Of a stretch of 64,000 nt of DNA, positions 12,893-25,864 are shown in pieces; the first letter of the stretch is position 1; the number at the start of each line of letters is the position of its first letter. The DNA is from Gymnogyps californianus (taxonomy: Eukaryota; Chordata; Aves; Accipitriformes; Cathartidae), in contig NC_059485.1 of NCBI RefSeq assembly GCF_018139145.2, positions 15,685,698-15,749,697 of the forward strand, written 5' to 3'. The notes under the pieces were generated by a model. That model saw nothing but the letters and a program-made list of their open reading frames with translations, did no database searches and was not told the origin of the DNA. Both the position numbers and the translations under genes were made by a program.

Positions 12893-13522
12893 AATCACAG
12901 ACTGGCTGAGGATGGAAGGGACCTCTGGACATCATCTGGTCCAACCTACCTGCAGGGCCACCTAGAGCTGGTTGCCCAAGACCATGTCCAGCCAGCTTCT
13001 GAATAGCTCCAAGGCAGGAGACCCCAGAACTTCCCTGGGCAACCAGCTGTCAGTGCTCAGTCACCCTCACAGTGAAAAAATGTTTCCTGATGTTCAGCAC
13101 AAACTTCCTGCATTTCAGTTTGTGCCCATCATCTCTTCTGTCACTGGACGCTGAAAAGAGCCTGGCTCCGTCCTCTTTGCACCCTGCCTTCAGGCATTCA
13201 TATACATTGATGAGATTCCCCTGAGCCTTCACTTCTCCAGGCTAAGCAGTCCCACCTCTCTCAGCCTTTTCTCACAGGAGAGATGCTCCAGTCCCTTATG
13301 CATCTTTGTGGCCCTTCGTTGGACTCTCTCCAGTAGCTCCATCCCCCTCTCGTACTGGGGAGGTCAGAACTGAACACAACGCCAGGTGTGGCCTCCCTGG
13401 TGCTGAGCAGAGGGAAGGATCACCTCCCTTGACCTGCTGCCAACACTCCTCCTCATGCAGCCTAGGATACCATTAAGCTTCTTTGCCACAAAGACACATT
13501 GCTAGCTCCATATTCAACCTGA
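12893..13522 (-). mobile_element. 5'-truncated CR1 LINE, minus strand
   Basis: On the plus strand it starts TCACAGACTGGCTGAGGATG, continues GGAAGGGACCTCTGGACATC and ATCTGGTCCAACC, which is the reverse complement of the conserved CR1 3' end. It then runs about 600 bases through typical CR1 phrases: TTCCTGATGTTCAGCAC, GTTGGACTCTCTCCAGTAGC, GGTCAGAACTGAACACAAC and AAGCTTCTTTGCCACAAAG. Similarity ends near 13522. The element lacks its 5' part, as is usual for CR1. Minus-strand frames over it (12729-12944, 13050-13232) are remnants or chance, with no intact reverse-transcriptase domain. Confidence 0.9.
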
Positions 13523-16500
13523 TGTCTATCTTTTACATTCTAATATACAGTTTTTCTTTTACTTTCTCAGTAACATCACTGATTTTCACTACATTTGTGG
13601 TCCCTCCTAAACTCCACCATCCTCAGCTGCATTTGCTTATCAGTCTTACAGAAAACACTGTTCCATCTCTTTAAATCATGATTCTAATAACATGATCAGA
13701 GTTCACATCTAAAACCTATTCTTCCTTAAAAACGTAGGCAAATATCTCCTTAATCAATGCCCTCACTGAACCATTGCACAATCAGAGGTGGAGGTCTATC
13801 ACAGTAAAATTGGAAGACGAAGACTTCTGTGGTGGGCCCTCTCTTCTACTATTTGCATGCACACACATGCAAAACCACATACTGCTGCTGAATCAGAGGC
13901 TTTTGAAAGTTAATAAAAAACCAAAACATAGGTTTGGAAGTTATACATTAAAATAAAGTAATTTGTCACTGTCTCTATATCATCACAGAATGAAAGAAAG
14001 ATACTTTGAAAAGTCATATTACAGAATTCTACATAACAAGAAGAAAATTGATTGCTGACATACCATTGCTAATTGTTATTCCTCTGCTATGCAATGGAAA
14101 TCTTAAACATCTTTCAAACAACAAGAAATGACTAATGCATTTTTCTTTTAGTTTTTGCTTGCTTCATGCCCACAGCAGCATAAAGATATACACTGACATA
14201 CAAGCTGGCTGAGTAAGGGAGATGGGCCGTGATGCGAAATAAACTAGTGACATTTGGGAAAACTTGGCAGGCAAAGACAAAAACACCACAGAAAAAACCC
14301 AGGCACAAGCCAGACCCCCAAAACTTTTAACAGCAGCAGCTAATCAGCTCAGGTTGGTGAATTAATCCAAGTTTGCATCTAAGCTCACATTATGAATTTT
14401 TCTAAGGTTGCTTTCTGCTCTACCAGTCTCTTGTCCTAACATCAATATGCCAATGGTTTGAGCAGACTGGGAGGCGGTAGCAGTCATTGGGAGAAATTTT
14501 TCTCTTTTACGCACAATAATGATGACTTGTGAATAAGGTGCATATGTCACAATGCATGTTTCCACAGGCTGCTATATGATTACACGTCATTAACTAAACA
14601 AAGAAAAATCTGAAATAAAAAAAAAAAAAAAGAGGACAGTGAAAAAAATTCTGCCTCAAGTTATATTTCAGTTATTATGAGCTTAGTTTACTGCCTTTGT
14701 AGATGAGTTTGTTGCAGGCTCCCTTTGCAGCCCCCCCTGCATGAACAACCTCCCCAACAGAACCAGACAAACCAGGACACAGTATAATCAAGAAAATAAT
14801 GTCAAAGGAAGTAATGAAAAACAGAGGCAAAATTATTGTTTTTCTGTCTGGATGAATGCTCTTTCTGCTTAAGAATGCCTCCCACTTAGTAATGGAAAAC
14901 ATGAGAGAATGTGAATTCAGAAAAGAAAATTAAACAAAGGAAGTATAAATACTTTACTTCTGAATACCTGGAGCTCACTCGTGAAGTCTGAATATGGATA
15001 CAATCTTCCAGCATTGAGGATGTTTTAACTGTCCTCTTCATGGCCGATAGGTCAGCTTCAGTCCTCCCACTAACCCACACAAGCTAGTACTCCCACTCGA
15101 TGCACTGTATGGTTCAGATTTTACTGGATCTGAGGGAATTCAGCACTGTTCTTACTGGAAATGAAGAGGAACCAACTACTCAGCTTTCTTGGATTTCTTT
15201 AAAAATTTAATCTTTAAAGCATGTTGTTTGGATTTCAGTCATTTTTGGAATGTGTTTCATGACATCCCACCCCCTCCCACCCAGGGGAAGCGGCAAGTGA
15301 CTCCCAAAAGACTGAATCTGTATACTGTAGATCTGCAATAATCCCAGAAAGCAGTATTTACTGAAGATTAACTTAAATGTTGATGTTGTGCCTATTTATG
15401 CCCTACCAGCTCCCATCCTTATGACATCAAAAAAATTTTTTTAGTACTATAGGATTGGGGAATCGCTTGAAAGGTGAAAATTGTTTTTAAAGGCTCATTG
15501 TGTATTTGGCATCATATGCACTGAAAATCTGAGGTAGTATTTTAGACAGTTAGACAGTTGATGTACTTCACACCCTGGATACTTCTACCATTGGTTTGAT
15601 GTATTTGTTTATGCATTTTATAAAAACTCTTAGTTCAATGAATGCTGCAAGATCAAATAGCATACTTTTGAATTATGCAAAATTTTGTTACACATATTGT
15701 AAATAAACTCTATGAAACATTAATCAACTTCAGAAAGGTATCATAAGAACTCTGTGCAATGTCTCCTCTTTGGTATATTTTGAAAATTGTGATTCTGTTG
15801 TATTTATGAGTATAGAGGTTAAAGCTTTCCAGAAAGAAAACTGCTTTGTGCAACTGGTATCAAGACACATGCAACTACATCAACTGAATCATTGTTTTAC
15901 TCACCTTTTATGCAAAAGCATAAGCAACATAAAAGCCATTAAAACGAGAAATTAAGTACAAATCACCACGTCTATCTCACTATGTATAACACTATAGAAT
16001 TGTTAACACTAGACTTGAGAAAGTTCTGAAATTATTAGCATTTTAATTCGTCACAGACAACTACAACAGAAACTCAGTTAAGCTCTCACAAGCCAGTGGT
16101 TCACTCTAGGCTTATCCAGAGAGTAATAGAGAGGACAATGCTTGGTAAATGCTGCAGGGTGCTGAACCAGAAGCTGACTTACCAGAAATGATATAACTGC
16201 TGAAAAGATTTTATAGACTTTAAGGGAGAGTTTATTTGGGACAATCAAGAAGTTATGAGTACAAAGAGGAGGATCAAAATTGCCTGGATCTAAGGGTTTT
16301 TTGGTTTTGATGCAAGGAAAATGATAATGTCAGCACCAGAGCCACACATGGTCCCAAATGAATTCTGGTTTGCAAACCACACATTTTTTTGAAGAGACTA
16401 CTACTAAAGAACTGGAAATATGTTGACTTTTTTGTAGTTGCACTGCTTTTCCATCAGGTAAATACTGAGATGATTTATCAAGTTACACAGTAGACTAATT

Positions 16501-17270
16501 GCATGTTAACCTAAACAAAAATTTGAAAAGAAAATGGATTCACAAACTTACCATACAGAACAGTTCAGATGAGGAAATCTTGAATGATTTTCTATTTACA
16601 GTATTTGTTTCAATCTACTGTCTTTATCAGGAAGAATATATTTTAAAAAACCCAAAAGAATAACCTAGGGGTCAGATTTGCCAGAGTATTCTTAAGTTTC
16701 TGTAAAAACTTTACAACTTTGTAAAAGAAAACCTTTCCGTTAAAATATATTAAGATAATTATAAGGGATAAGGTACAAGAATGATTGAAAGAACTAGATA
16801 ACCTAAATAAAAATAGAAGTCGAATGATCCAAGTCTATAGGAATGGTAAATGAAATACACAGGAGCAGCATAAGGCAGCCAATGCTGTTAACATGATGAT
16901 TAATGAGCTCCCTGACAGTATAGACAGAATAAGAATTTTGGTGTATGGCTTTTGATAATATTGCATGTATTAGAAGTGAAAGTACTGACACAGCATTTTA
17001 ACCTAGTAATTAAATTCATCAAATACAAAATCTTAGAATCCTATTTGCATTACGAAAGCTTGAATTAATTTTACTAAGAAAATTTTCCTAAGGTATACAA
17101 GATCATTTTATTAAAATTTCAGTATTAAAAACCAAAAATATAGAAGTATGAATTCAAATGTAGGATCACTACATAACAGAGTTTTTAAAAAAAAAGTAAT
17201 TTCTTGTGTCTATAAATCAATGCACCTTACAAAAGGCAGCTAAGCATTAACTTAGCTTAACTATTATCTT
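13523..17270. other. AT-rich non-coding stretch
   Basis: No gene recognised. A 15-base A run is at 14617-14631. A minus-strand frame at 14886-15080 has a donor-like GTGAGC next to it but no convincing acceptor. Everything else is unstructured AT-rich sequence. Confidence 0.5.
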
Positions 17271-17271
17271 A

Positions 17272-17391
17272 ATTTTAATGACAGAAAACAAAAGCACAGA
17301 AAAAGGAAAGAAATGCCCAAGGAAACAGACAGGCAGGAATAAAAGTAAAAAATACAGTCCATGCTCCTCAACCCTCAGGTTAGTACCTACT
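17272..17391 (-). repeat. MIR/CORE-SINE-like remnant, minus strand
   Basis: The run AAAGCACAGAAAAAGGAAAG, AAATGCCCAAGGAAACAGACAGGCAGGAATA, then CAGTCCATGCTCCTCAACCCTCAGGTTAGTACC parallels the reverse complement of MIR ('actgaggcacagagaggttaagtgacttgcccaaggtcacacagcaagt...ggaatagaacccagg...ccatgctc'). The block order and spacing are kept. Divergence is high, as expected for a SINE that predates the bird-mammal split. Confidence 0.5.
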
Positions 17392-20225
17392 GTTATAAAT
17401 TACAGTATATTTGAACAATAAATTATAATATTAAATAACCTATGTTTGTCATGCTTTTTGATTAATTTTTCATAAAATTCAAGAAAGTTTATAACGTCTC
17501 ATGCATTTTTCTCAGAGATGTCTTTGCAGCAGTGTGTTTAAGTTGCTGCAGCAAGGGCCCAATTTAGCAGCTGGATCAATATCAACTCCATTGTCTTCGG
17601 TGTAAGATTAACAGTGCACAGCCTCCTTGTCCAGAATGCAACTACGACTGAGTTAAGTGGAAACCCATTTTTTTATTGTACAGAGACAGGGACTCACTAT
17701 CTATCACTGTTGGTTGAAAAGCAATGTATTCCTTGTGCAGAATTCATTTTAAAGTATTTTGTCTATTTGCAAAGAAGCACTGAAAAATTCTGATCAGTTC
17801 TGTTCGTTATGTATTTGTTTTCCTTAGTTAGCTAACTTTCCAGTTTATGATCTATACACCGCCACCATATCTGGTAACCCCAGCTTTTAATCTTCTCTAC
17901 TCCAGTGCCCTCCTTAAGTTCAGTACTAGTACCACATTTTTCTTTTTAGCCCATCTACGCTTCTCTCCTGGCTCAACAACTCATAATTTGCTCTCATTAA
18001 AAACAAACAAAAATTGTAACCTATGATTAGCTGTTAGCAACTAAAGGTGGAGAGCATGTGCTTTTCTGCATGATACCTATTTAGCACTTTTCATATGAAA
18101 ATATCAAATGGACTTTCTAAATGAACTTCACAAGGAGTAGAAAAATCAATTACAAAACCCTAAGAGAATAACGTAACAAGCAAGGGAAAGTAAACGTACT
18201 CATACCACATAAGTCTTGTGCTCTAAATATAATAGATGAATTCTAACGGGCTGTAAACACTCAAAGAAGAGGATTTTGAACTGACAACTAACCTAAGAGT
18301 TATGCCATTAAGAAGAAACCTTCATTCAAACTGCAGGAAACTGCTTCATGCAGACATTTACCATAATGAATCAGTACCTTTACAGTTTACTTCTGATCCA
18401 AGAATATACACATGAAAACAACGTGTACACACACTGGAAGAATCACAAAGCATATGCACTTAACAATGGATAAGCATACAGTCCATATGCACTCTGAAAT
18501 ATTTCAGTCTACTACAGAATAGATTCAGCCTAAGGTAAACATTTATCATAACCCAAGTTTATTTAAAAACATTTCTGAGCCAGGTTGCTCAGAGTGCCTG
18601 TTTAGATTCTTTCTTCTTTTTCTTAAGATTTTAACTTAGGAGGGCAAAACATGACACGGGTAGCAAGAAATGGTGGACGTTTTATCTGTTTCTGTTTGGG
18701 TTTTGGGGTTTGTTTTGGTCTGTTTTTTAAACACTCAGTGCAAAGGACTCCTCCTTACGTATTATTCAGAGGATCTTCCAGTTTGCAATTACTTAAAGTA
18801 GAACTAGGATAAAATTACATAAGATATTGCAGATATTGAAAGTAATATAATCCATAATAAAATAGAAAAGTGAATTTATTAATAAACTATGAAGTCACAG
18901 ATATTAAAAGAAAATTTAATTCTAAAATTTTCTCTTCTGTGATACAATATCTGGTTTCCTGCCGCGAGAAAGAACTCTTTTCACTAGTTTTACATTGATA
19001 CCATGAAAAAAACCCCAACCCAACCCAAACCAACACACAAAACAACTTCATCTTCCTTATTTTTAGAGCTAATGGGGAAAAAAATGATGCATGAAGATAG
19101 CTTTCTGCATACAACTATGAGAGGATGCCTGGGGCCCTTATTTTCTCCTGACAAACACGTTCAGTTACAAAAACATCTATCCCTAACTAGATTGTCAGAA
19201 ATCGGTTTTAAATATCTTCTACATTATTGTATTTTTCTATATTTATGTAAGTATTCTGGTTATAAAAAGGAAATTATTTTAATCAAGAGGTTAATTGGAT
19301 AACTTGACATTCAAAATAGCTGTTATTCAACTACAGTTGACAAGTATCTTTCAGGAATTTCATTTAGTTTTCTTCTCTTTTATTTTCTAACTCCTAACAG
19401 AAACAGTTATTTTACCTTACAGGCACTTATTTCTAGCCCCAGGTTGCTCCACTAAAAGACAGTATACCAGCCAAATTGCTGAGAGTTGGCTCCTGTTAAG
19501 CTCCAGCCAGCCCATCTGTAGATAATTTTAGAAGTCACAGATGCAGCAATAACCACTGGCAAACCTGATACATCAAAGGCTACAATGAAGGCTCAGAGTT
19601 CGCTTCAGACAGCTGTTTGGGCAAAGCAGAATAGTTAAAAGAAAAAAAAAAAATATCCAATAAACAATATCACCATTATCTACTCAGGGACCAGTGGTTT
19701 GCCCTCAAATGTACTCATAACAGTGAGAAATGGCATCTCGTGTATTTTTCTTCTAATAAGTCTCTGCATTTCTTCAATTTTACTTCCCACTCCTGTGAGT
19801 CATTTCCTTGCTATCCTGCCTCACTTATTTGGCTAGTTGCTTGCTAACTGCAGCTTATTTGCACTTAAAACAGTCATTATGTTTCATAATATCTAAATAA
19901 TTAGGCTAATGACAGCAGGTTTATTTCTGTTGATTCAATAACGCATCACAGATAATATCAACATTGCAAAGTCTGCTTATTTAGGAATCATTAATAAGGC
20001 CTTTCACAAAATCGCAAAGTTGGCTAATAAGCTGCATTCAAATATAATAATGACGATGCAGTTAGCTTTATTTTATTTGCTTTTTGTTCCTGAATTCTTA
20101 TGGTGAATGGATTTTTTCCTCCAGTTTTTCTCCATTCTGTAAACACCATGAATTTACCTCAAAAATGAATGAAAAACCACCTTCTCATGTATTCAGTTGA
20201 ACTTAGGAATGCTGATGTCAAAAAA
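17392..20225. other. Non-coding stretch, repeat-poor
   Basis: No gene or clear repeat. There is a G/T-rich tract at 18685-18730 (TTTGGGTTTTGGGGTTTG-like) and a C/A-rich tract at 19005-19045. Short phrases at 18582-18600 and 19440-19450 recall the CR1 'caggttgctc' motif but are too short to call. Confidence 0.5.
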
Positions 20226-20262
20226 AAAAAGCAGCAAACTAAATACTGTGGCATTTACCATA

Positions 20263-20326
20263 TTATCATATTAATGATATTGATCATTATTTATCATTGA
20301 TCATATTATGATATTAATGATATCCA
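20263..20326. repeat. Degenerate 17-bp AT-rich tandem repeat
   Basis: Three successive 17-base units can be lined up from 20263, 20280 and 20297: TTATCATATTAATGATA, TTGATCATTATTTATCA and TTGATCATATTATGATA. A partial unit TTAATGATATCC follows. The units contain GATC and ATTAAT palindromes. It is a local simple-repeat patch with no flanking duplication. Confidence 0.6.
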
Positions 20327-20969
20327 CCAAACAGTGTCAGCCCTCTCCGTCTCACAATATACTATGGGCAGTGTAAGAGAGAATGGGTTGATTTCAGTTG
20401 GAGATTAAAAAGATAAGTAAGTCCATCCCCATGCAGATATTAAACTGACTCACTCCTTGACCTTTGGCTGAGCAAACACTTAAATTACAAGATCATTAAA
20501 AACACACATTCAATTAATTGGAAGAGTTGTCTGACTATGACAAATTTGAATGTTTTTGCCAGTCTTGGACATATAATTGAAGTCATGAAACCATACTCAG
20601 GTTGCAGGAATGCAGAACCAGACCTACAAAACATAACAGGTTTGCTATTGGAGGCAAGTGAACTGCCAGCAACAACAACAACAAAAAATACTTGTTTTGA
20701 AAACATTACTTTTAATATCAGGACTACCCAGGAAAACAGCTGTCTTACAACATAATTAGGAGTTGCTTATTATAACATACATTTTTTTTCTAACATTAAT
20801 CAAAAAAGAAGGATTGGGTAGCTAAGTATCAAACCTGAATGAAATTGCATCCCACACTATTGTACCCCGAGATGAGGTTTACCTTAAAAACCAAGGCACT
20901 GATTTTCTGCCTAAACACATGCATATCTAATCGATTCTGATCAGAACTGGAACTGTAACATCCAGGGGG

Positions 20970-21030
20970 AAAAAACAAACAAACAAAAAAAAACAAAACC
21001 AAAAAAACAAACCAACAACCAACAAACAAA
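20970..21030. repeat. A/C-rich (AAAC)n-type low complexity
   Basis: About 60 bases of interrupted AAAC, ACC and A runs. The open reading on the opposite strand (FFF/VCL-rich) is a by-product. Confidence 0.85.
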
Positions 21031-21962
21031 TCATTAAAAACCCAAGGATGCACCTGAATTTAGATACACAGGTTATAGTCCTGTCGCTCAGAGAATACAG
21101 TACAGCCATTGGTATTAACAGGCCACAGTCATTGCACTGAGTTTGCAAGGCCTCAGGACTGAGGCTTGGCAGGCTGGCTTGGCAGGAGCTTGCCTTCAAA
21201 GGCTGGGAGCTTTGTTTTGACTTGGTTTAACAGCAACTGTAACTGTTCGAATGGCCAGGTGGCTGATGCCTGATTTGTTTCATGTCTGATTGTCTTTATA
21301 CGTTATAAACATTTTTTTATATATATATATAGACAGTAGCAACAAGGAGTTATTCTGTGTAGCCCGAGATATTTCTGACTAAAGTAATGATGCAGTGTCA
21401 AGGAACATAGGCCTGGTATGATGGCAAAGGCCTTGCAAGTTGGCACACAAGATGCGGTGTAGAGGGGTTCGGGCACAAGGTGAAAAGAGACAGGGGCACT
21501 GGAGAGTCAAAGGTTTTAACAGACCACGGATGAGCCATTTAAAGAAATGCAGAAATTAAGAAATGCTGGAAAAAAGCCTGTTTAGGGGCAAGAAAGAGAA
21601 CAAAGAACAAGTATCTAACACATGGAGAAGGCACTGTGGTATAGAAAATTCAGATGTGGTATTGCAGATCAATGAAGAAAGAACAAAGTGTTGAAGCACG
21701 TCAGAAAACATAAAAATAGCCCCAGGTAAATTGAAAGGAAAGGAGAGGAGAAGGAGGAAACACCTTCAACATCACACTCTTTCCAGTAAGAATTTGGGAC
21801 ATTGATGACCTGCCACCACGTCAGGCAGCCAGAGTAAGCTGAAGTAAATAGCAGCTCACTAAACTATCTCCCAGTTGGAACATGCTCTGTGAGGTTATCC
21901 AACCCCTTTTAGGAAAAATGGAAACATCAACTTAAATGACTAGTAATTGCATTAAGAAAAAA
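21031..21962. other. Non-coding stretch
   Basis: No gene recognised. A (TA)n run is at about 21317-21331, a perfect CCTCAG-GA-CTGAGG palindrome at 21151-21164, and a direct repeat of GGCTTGGCAG at 21163-21172 and 21176-21185. These are small local features without a family assignment. Confidence 0.5.
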
Positions 21963-22150
21963 CAGGAATAGAATAGAATATTGCAGTCAGAAGGGACCTA
22001 CAATGATCATCTAGTCCAACTGCCTGACCACTTCAGGGCTGACCAAAAGTTAAAGCATGGTATTAAAGGCATTGTCCAAATGCCTCTTAAACACTGACAG
22101 TCTTGGGGCATTGACCACCACTCTAGGAAGCCTGTTCCAGGAAGAGCAGG
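21963..22150 (-). mobile_element. CR1 LINE 3' fragment, minus strand
   Basis: It begins GGAATAGAATAGAATATTGCAG, a decayed copy of the CR1 3'-terminal octamer repeat. It continues AGAAGGGACCTACAATGATC, ATCTAGTCCAACTGCC, then TTGTCCAAATGCCTCTTAAACAC and AGGAAGCCTGTTCCAG. This is the reverse complement of a CR1 3' UTR of a different subfamily from the copy at 12.9 kb. It is truncated after about 190 bases. Confidence 0.88.
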
Positions 22151-25100
22151 CTAAGTAAACACAGGTGGAAGACATAGCTGCAATAACTACTTATCCTAGC
22201 TTGCCTCTGTGAACTTCCCCTACTGCAAACAAGCAGTGATTGACACTGACATAATAGCCCACACTAAAAAGTCTGAAGGAAGACTACTCTCCCAGTCTCA
22301 TACCAGATTCAGGAAAGGCAGCAGCCCCTGCCACGACTGCTTTAATGTACTGTTCTCCTTAACAATATAAAGCGGTTGTTGGAAATCACTCAGAGGCAAG
22401 ATGCGAGATGCTAACTTCTTACCTATTTAGGGGGCTATTTAAAATGGTTAATTTCAGTCTAAAGAAAATTTAATCCCATTTGGTTCCCTCTATCATCAAT
22501 AGAGGTGGAGGGGTCCCTATAAAGAGAAAATTAAATTCTTTCTCTGAACCATGACATAGAAGGCCCTCTATTTCTAATAAACTGAGAGTAAGACTAATCT
22601 AAATTTTACCTTTATGAATACCCCCTTAATCACTAAAAGCTCAGGTATACAGATATTTTGCTAAGATGGCATTTTGATTGTATCAGTCTGCTAAATAAAC
22701 TGTTGTAAGGACAGGAAAATAGATTTTGAAATGTTTAGAATTCTTGGGAATTCATCTGCCTGGAAAAGGAACCTATACAAACTCATTCATATAGGCTACC
22801 CTTCTCTTTTTCCCATCCGCACTGCTTTGTTCAAAACACAGATTTGCAGTCCAACAGCATTTTACATCTCCCAAGCTGAGTGCATGAAGTGCTTTCTGCA
22901 CTCAGACCTTCCCCGCTGCATCTGTGCGAACAGAGCACCCTTACGAGTGCCTCTTAGACGACAGCCAGCAGCTCTGGATGCAAACAAGTCCTCTGCTAGA
23001 GATAGGCTCCAGTTCTACACAAGAAACAGAAATTTCCTCATAGCAGAAGTCTTTATGTCTTGTTCTCCCTCTCAAGAGGGACTCTGGGCCACCGGAGACA
23101 ACAAATAATTCATTGGAGATATGCCAATCACACACGTGCACACTGAGGAAATGTCTACAAGATTACATTTTCTCTTTGTGAGTTTTATTTTGCTACTTGT
23201 GATACTACTAAAGCTGCTTTTAATGTTTTGGGGTTTTTTTTCTCCCACATTAGATCAAAAGCAGTATAGTGGACATAAGCTTGCAGATGTTCCTACTAAA
23301 TTTCATTTGTTTTCTTATCTCTTACAGATACTCCTTTTGAATAAAATAAAATGATAGAGAACATCTCAGGGCTGAAGATATAATATGAATAGTAACACAT
23401 CACTTAAGGACATATTCAAATACCAGTTTAGTCCAGCAATTTGGTTTCCTAAATGTCTGCTGGAAAGCCAAATCAAACCAAACCTGGGCTAGCATTCTCA
23501 AATCCTTTGTGGCATGTATTTGGAAAATATATACAGAAATGTGAGACATTTCTTAAATAGATAAAAACTCAGAAGGATTTCTTGGTTTTTTAGGTGTTAA
23601 TATCAGGCTGATTAAGTGTTGAGCCATTGCAGTTCATTACAACAAATACTGAGAAAAAAATTAAAAGTATGTCAAAGTGAATTTTAAGCTTACAGCAAAA
23701 ACTGAAAAAAGAGAAAATATATGAAAAATCAAATTAGATGCTTTCAAAGATAGTTTATATAAAAGGTGACCCAAATTTAAAGATTGTAGCATGTGTTTTG
23801 AATTTAAAACACACCGTATTTTTGAAAAGCACTCATACAACCTTAATAAAACATTTTGGAATCTAAAATAACGTGAACAGATTCAATTCAACAGAAAATG
23901 GCTTTCAACAAAAGCTACTGCTACTTTTAAAGAATTAAACAATTTTCTTTCATCATAATTCAACAAATACATTTTAAAAGCCAGTGAACATCATAAATGT
24001 TGATTCCTATCTTTAAATTTCCTATTACATATTTATAGATACACTACAATTTTTGTATATAAAAATAACATAACAAAAAGCTACACACTAAATTCATAAA
24101 TACATTTCTAATGCCATACATCAGAGGTCAGATGAAATACATGACTCCCAAGACGTAAAAGACTATTTTATTACTATTTTGCATTTTAAGTCTTTCTGAA
24201 ACTGAAACCAATCTTTTTCTTAAATATGAAAATGTAGCTACTACCTAGTATTATGCACTTCAGAAATCTTACAAAAAGATGCCATGATCACCTTTTTTCT
24301 TCTGTCACACAGTTGCTAATAAGGCAGTAAGTTGTTTTTCCTAGACAGTTTGCAGGCATTTGCGACTTTCAGAAACACACAATTTTTAGGCTGAGACTTT
24401 CCATGCTTAACTTGTTTTAGGCAAGCAGCCTTGAAAGAGGATCCTGAGTCTTTCAGAGAAGGGTACACACACGAAAAATATTCTAAGCCTCCATTAACAC
24501 TATCAGAGAAAATGTTTTGAATTTCTCAAGAGATACAGTACAACCAACCTCACGTAGCTTATCATATGTGTTTAAGGAGAATGAAAATAATTTAAAGAAA
24601 TCACTTCCAGAGAGGCACAAAGTAAGATTTTAGTAAAGCTTTGCTAAGCCACCTGTCCCCAGAGAGCACCAAGCCTGTTAATGTGTGTATTCACGTACGG
24701 CTTTATTAATGTAAATAACCTCTGATTCCACTGAAATCATTCACGTGAGTGTACCATATACACAGACTGGAATTTATGAATAATTAAGACAAAATCCTCC
24801 CAACAATTCCGCAATCTGAAGACAAAAAGACTATTCATTCCAGTTAAGAGATTTCTGAATCTTTACAAATCTGACCATACCTTCATTTTACAAACAGGGC
24901 AGGTCAGATCCTGGGCCAATGGGTGTAAGGAGATGAAAGCTGTTATTTTTAAAAGCTGTTTAGCTAAACAGAGATACAAAGTTCACACTTAATGTAAAAA
25001 ACGTTGAATATCACAACCCATAGTTTCAAATAAAATGTGGAAAATACAGCGCATATTCATATCAGACAGAAAAAGAAATCCACACGTTACGTTACAGGTT

Positions 25101-25864
25101 GAGATATCTTTGCAGTGCTACAAGAAACCTTCAAAGCCTGCATTACAGTTTTAAGAGTTTCTATTGTTATTGACCTAAAATATCTAAATAATGAGCTAAT
25201 GCTTTCCGATTCTGCTTGAATCAGCCTTGCAGACAACTGTCTTCTATCACAGTTGCTAAACAGTTCTACAGAATGTATGTTAGAGAAATTTCAGCACGAC
25301 CCCCAGGGCAGCCCAATGTTTCCAGACAATTTTAGGTGGAAGTCAGGACTAACAAGCAAACAGCGTACTGAAAACAGTGGCAATTGCTGATGAAGAAATC
25401 TCCCTTTTCCAGATGTCCTAATAAATAATCATTAAGATTCACATCTGGTAAAATATCTATATGAACAGAAGAGCTGTTTTACTGGATTGCATCACTTGAA
25501 AGTAATACGTTCTGTCCAACAATGATCAGTATTAGATGTTTATGAAAGAATATAAGCATCAGTCTTTCACACAGTAATTTGCAAAGAGGGATATCCTGCA
25601 TTTTGTTGTGTAAGGTAATACTGCACATTAATTTACACAATTATTCTTAACTTGCTCATATTTTTTGCATCTAAAGTATCCAGTGGCAAAACTTTGTAGA
25701 ACAGCATTATATAGCATGAAAAAAACATTCTTTTCATGAGTCATTGCTTGATCATTGAGTCCATAATCCTTGCCTTATGAGTCATACCATTATAACATCA
25801 ATATTCAAATCGATATCAATAATAATTTCAATCTATCACTTTTCTCCCATTTCACTTCACTCAC
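22151..25864. other. AT-rich non-coding stretch
   Basis: No gene recognised. The plus-strand frame of 125 codons at 22731-23108 starts with MFRILGNSS. It has no recognisable domain, and its overlapping minus-strand frame (22941-23141) is also open, so I treat it as chance. The rest is AT-rich and unstructured. Confidence 0.5.

Noticed and set aside
18580..18605. CAGGTTGCTCAGAGTGCC phrase resembling CR1
   Set aside because: Only about 20 bases with no flanking CR1 motifs; too short to call.
22731..23108. 125-codon plus-strand open frame
   Set aside because: No domain or signal peptide, another frame open on the opposite strand, and no splice or promoter context. Consistent with chance.
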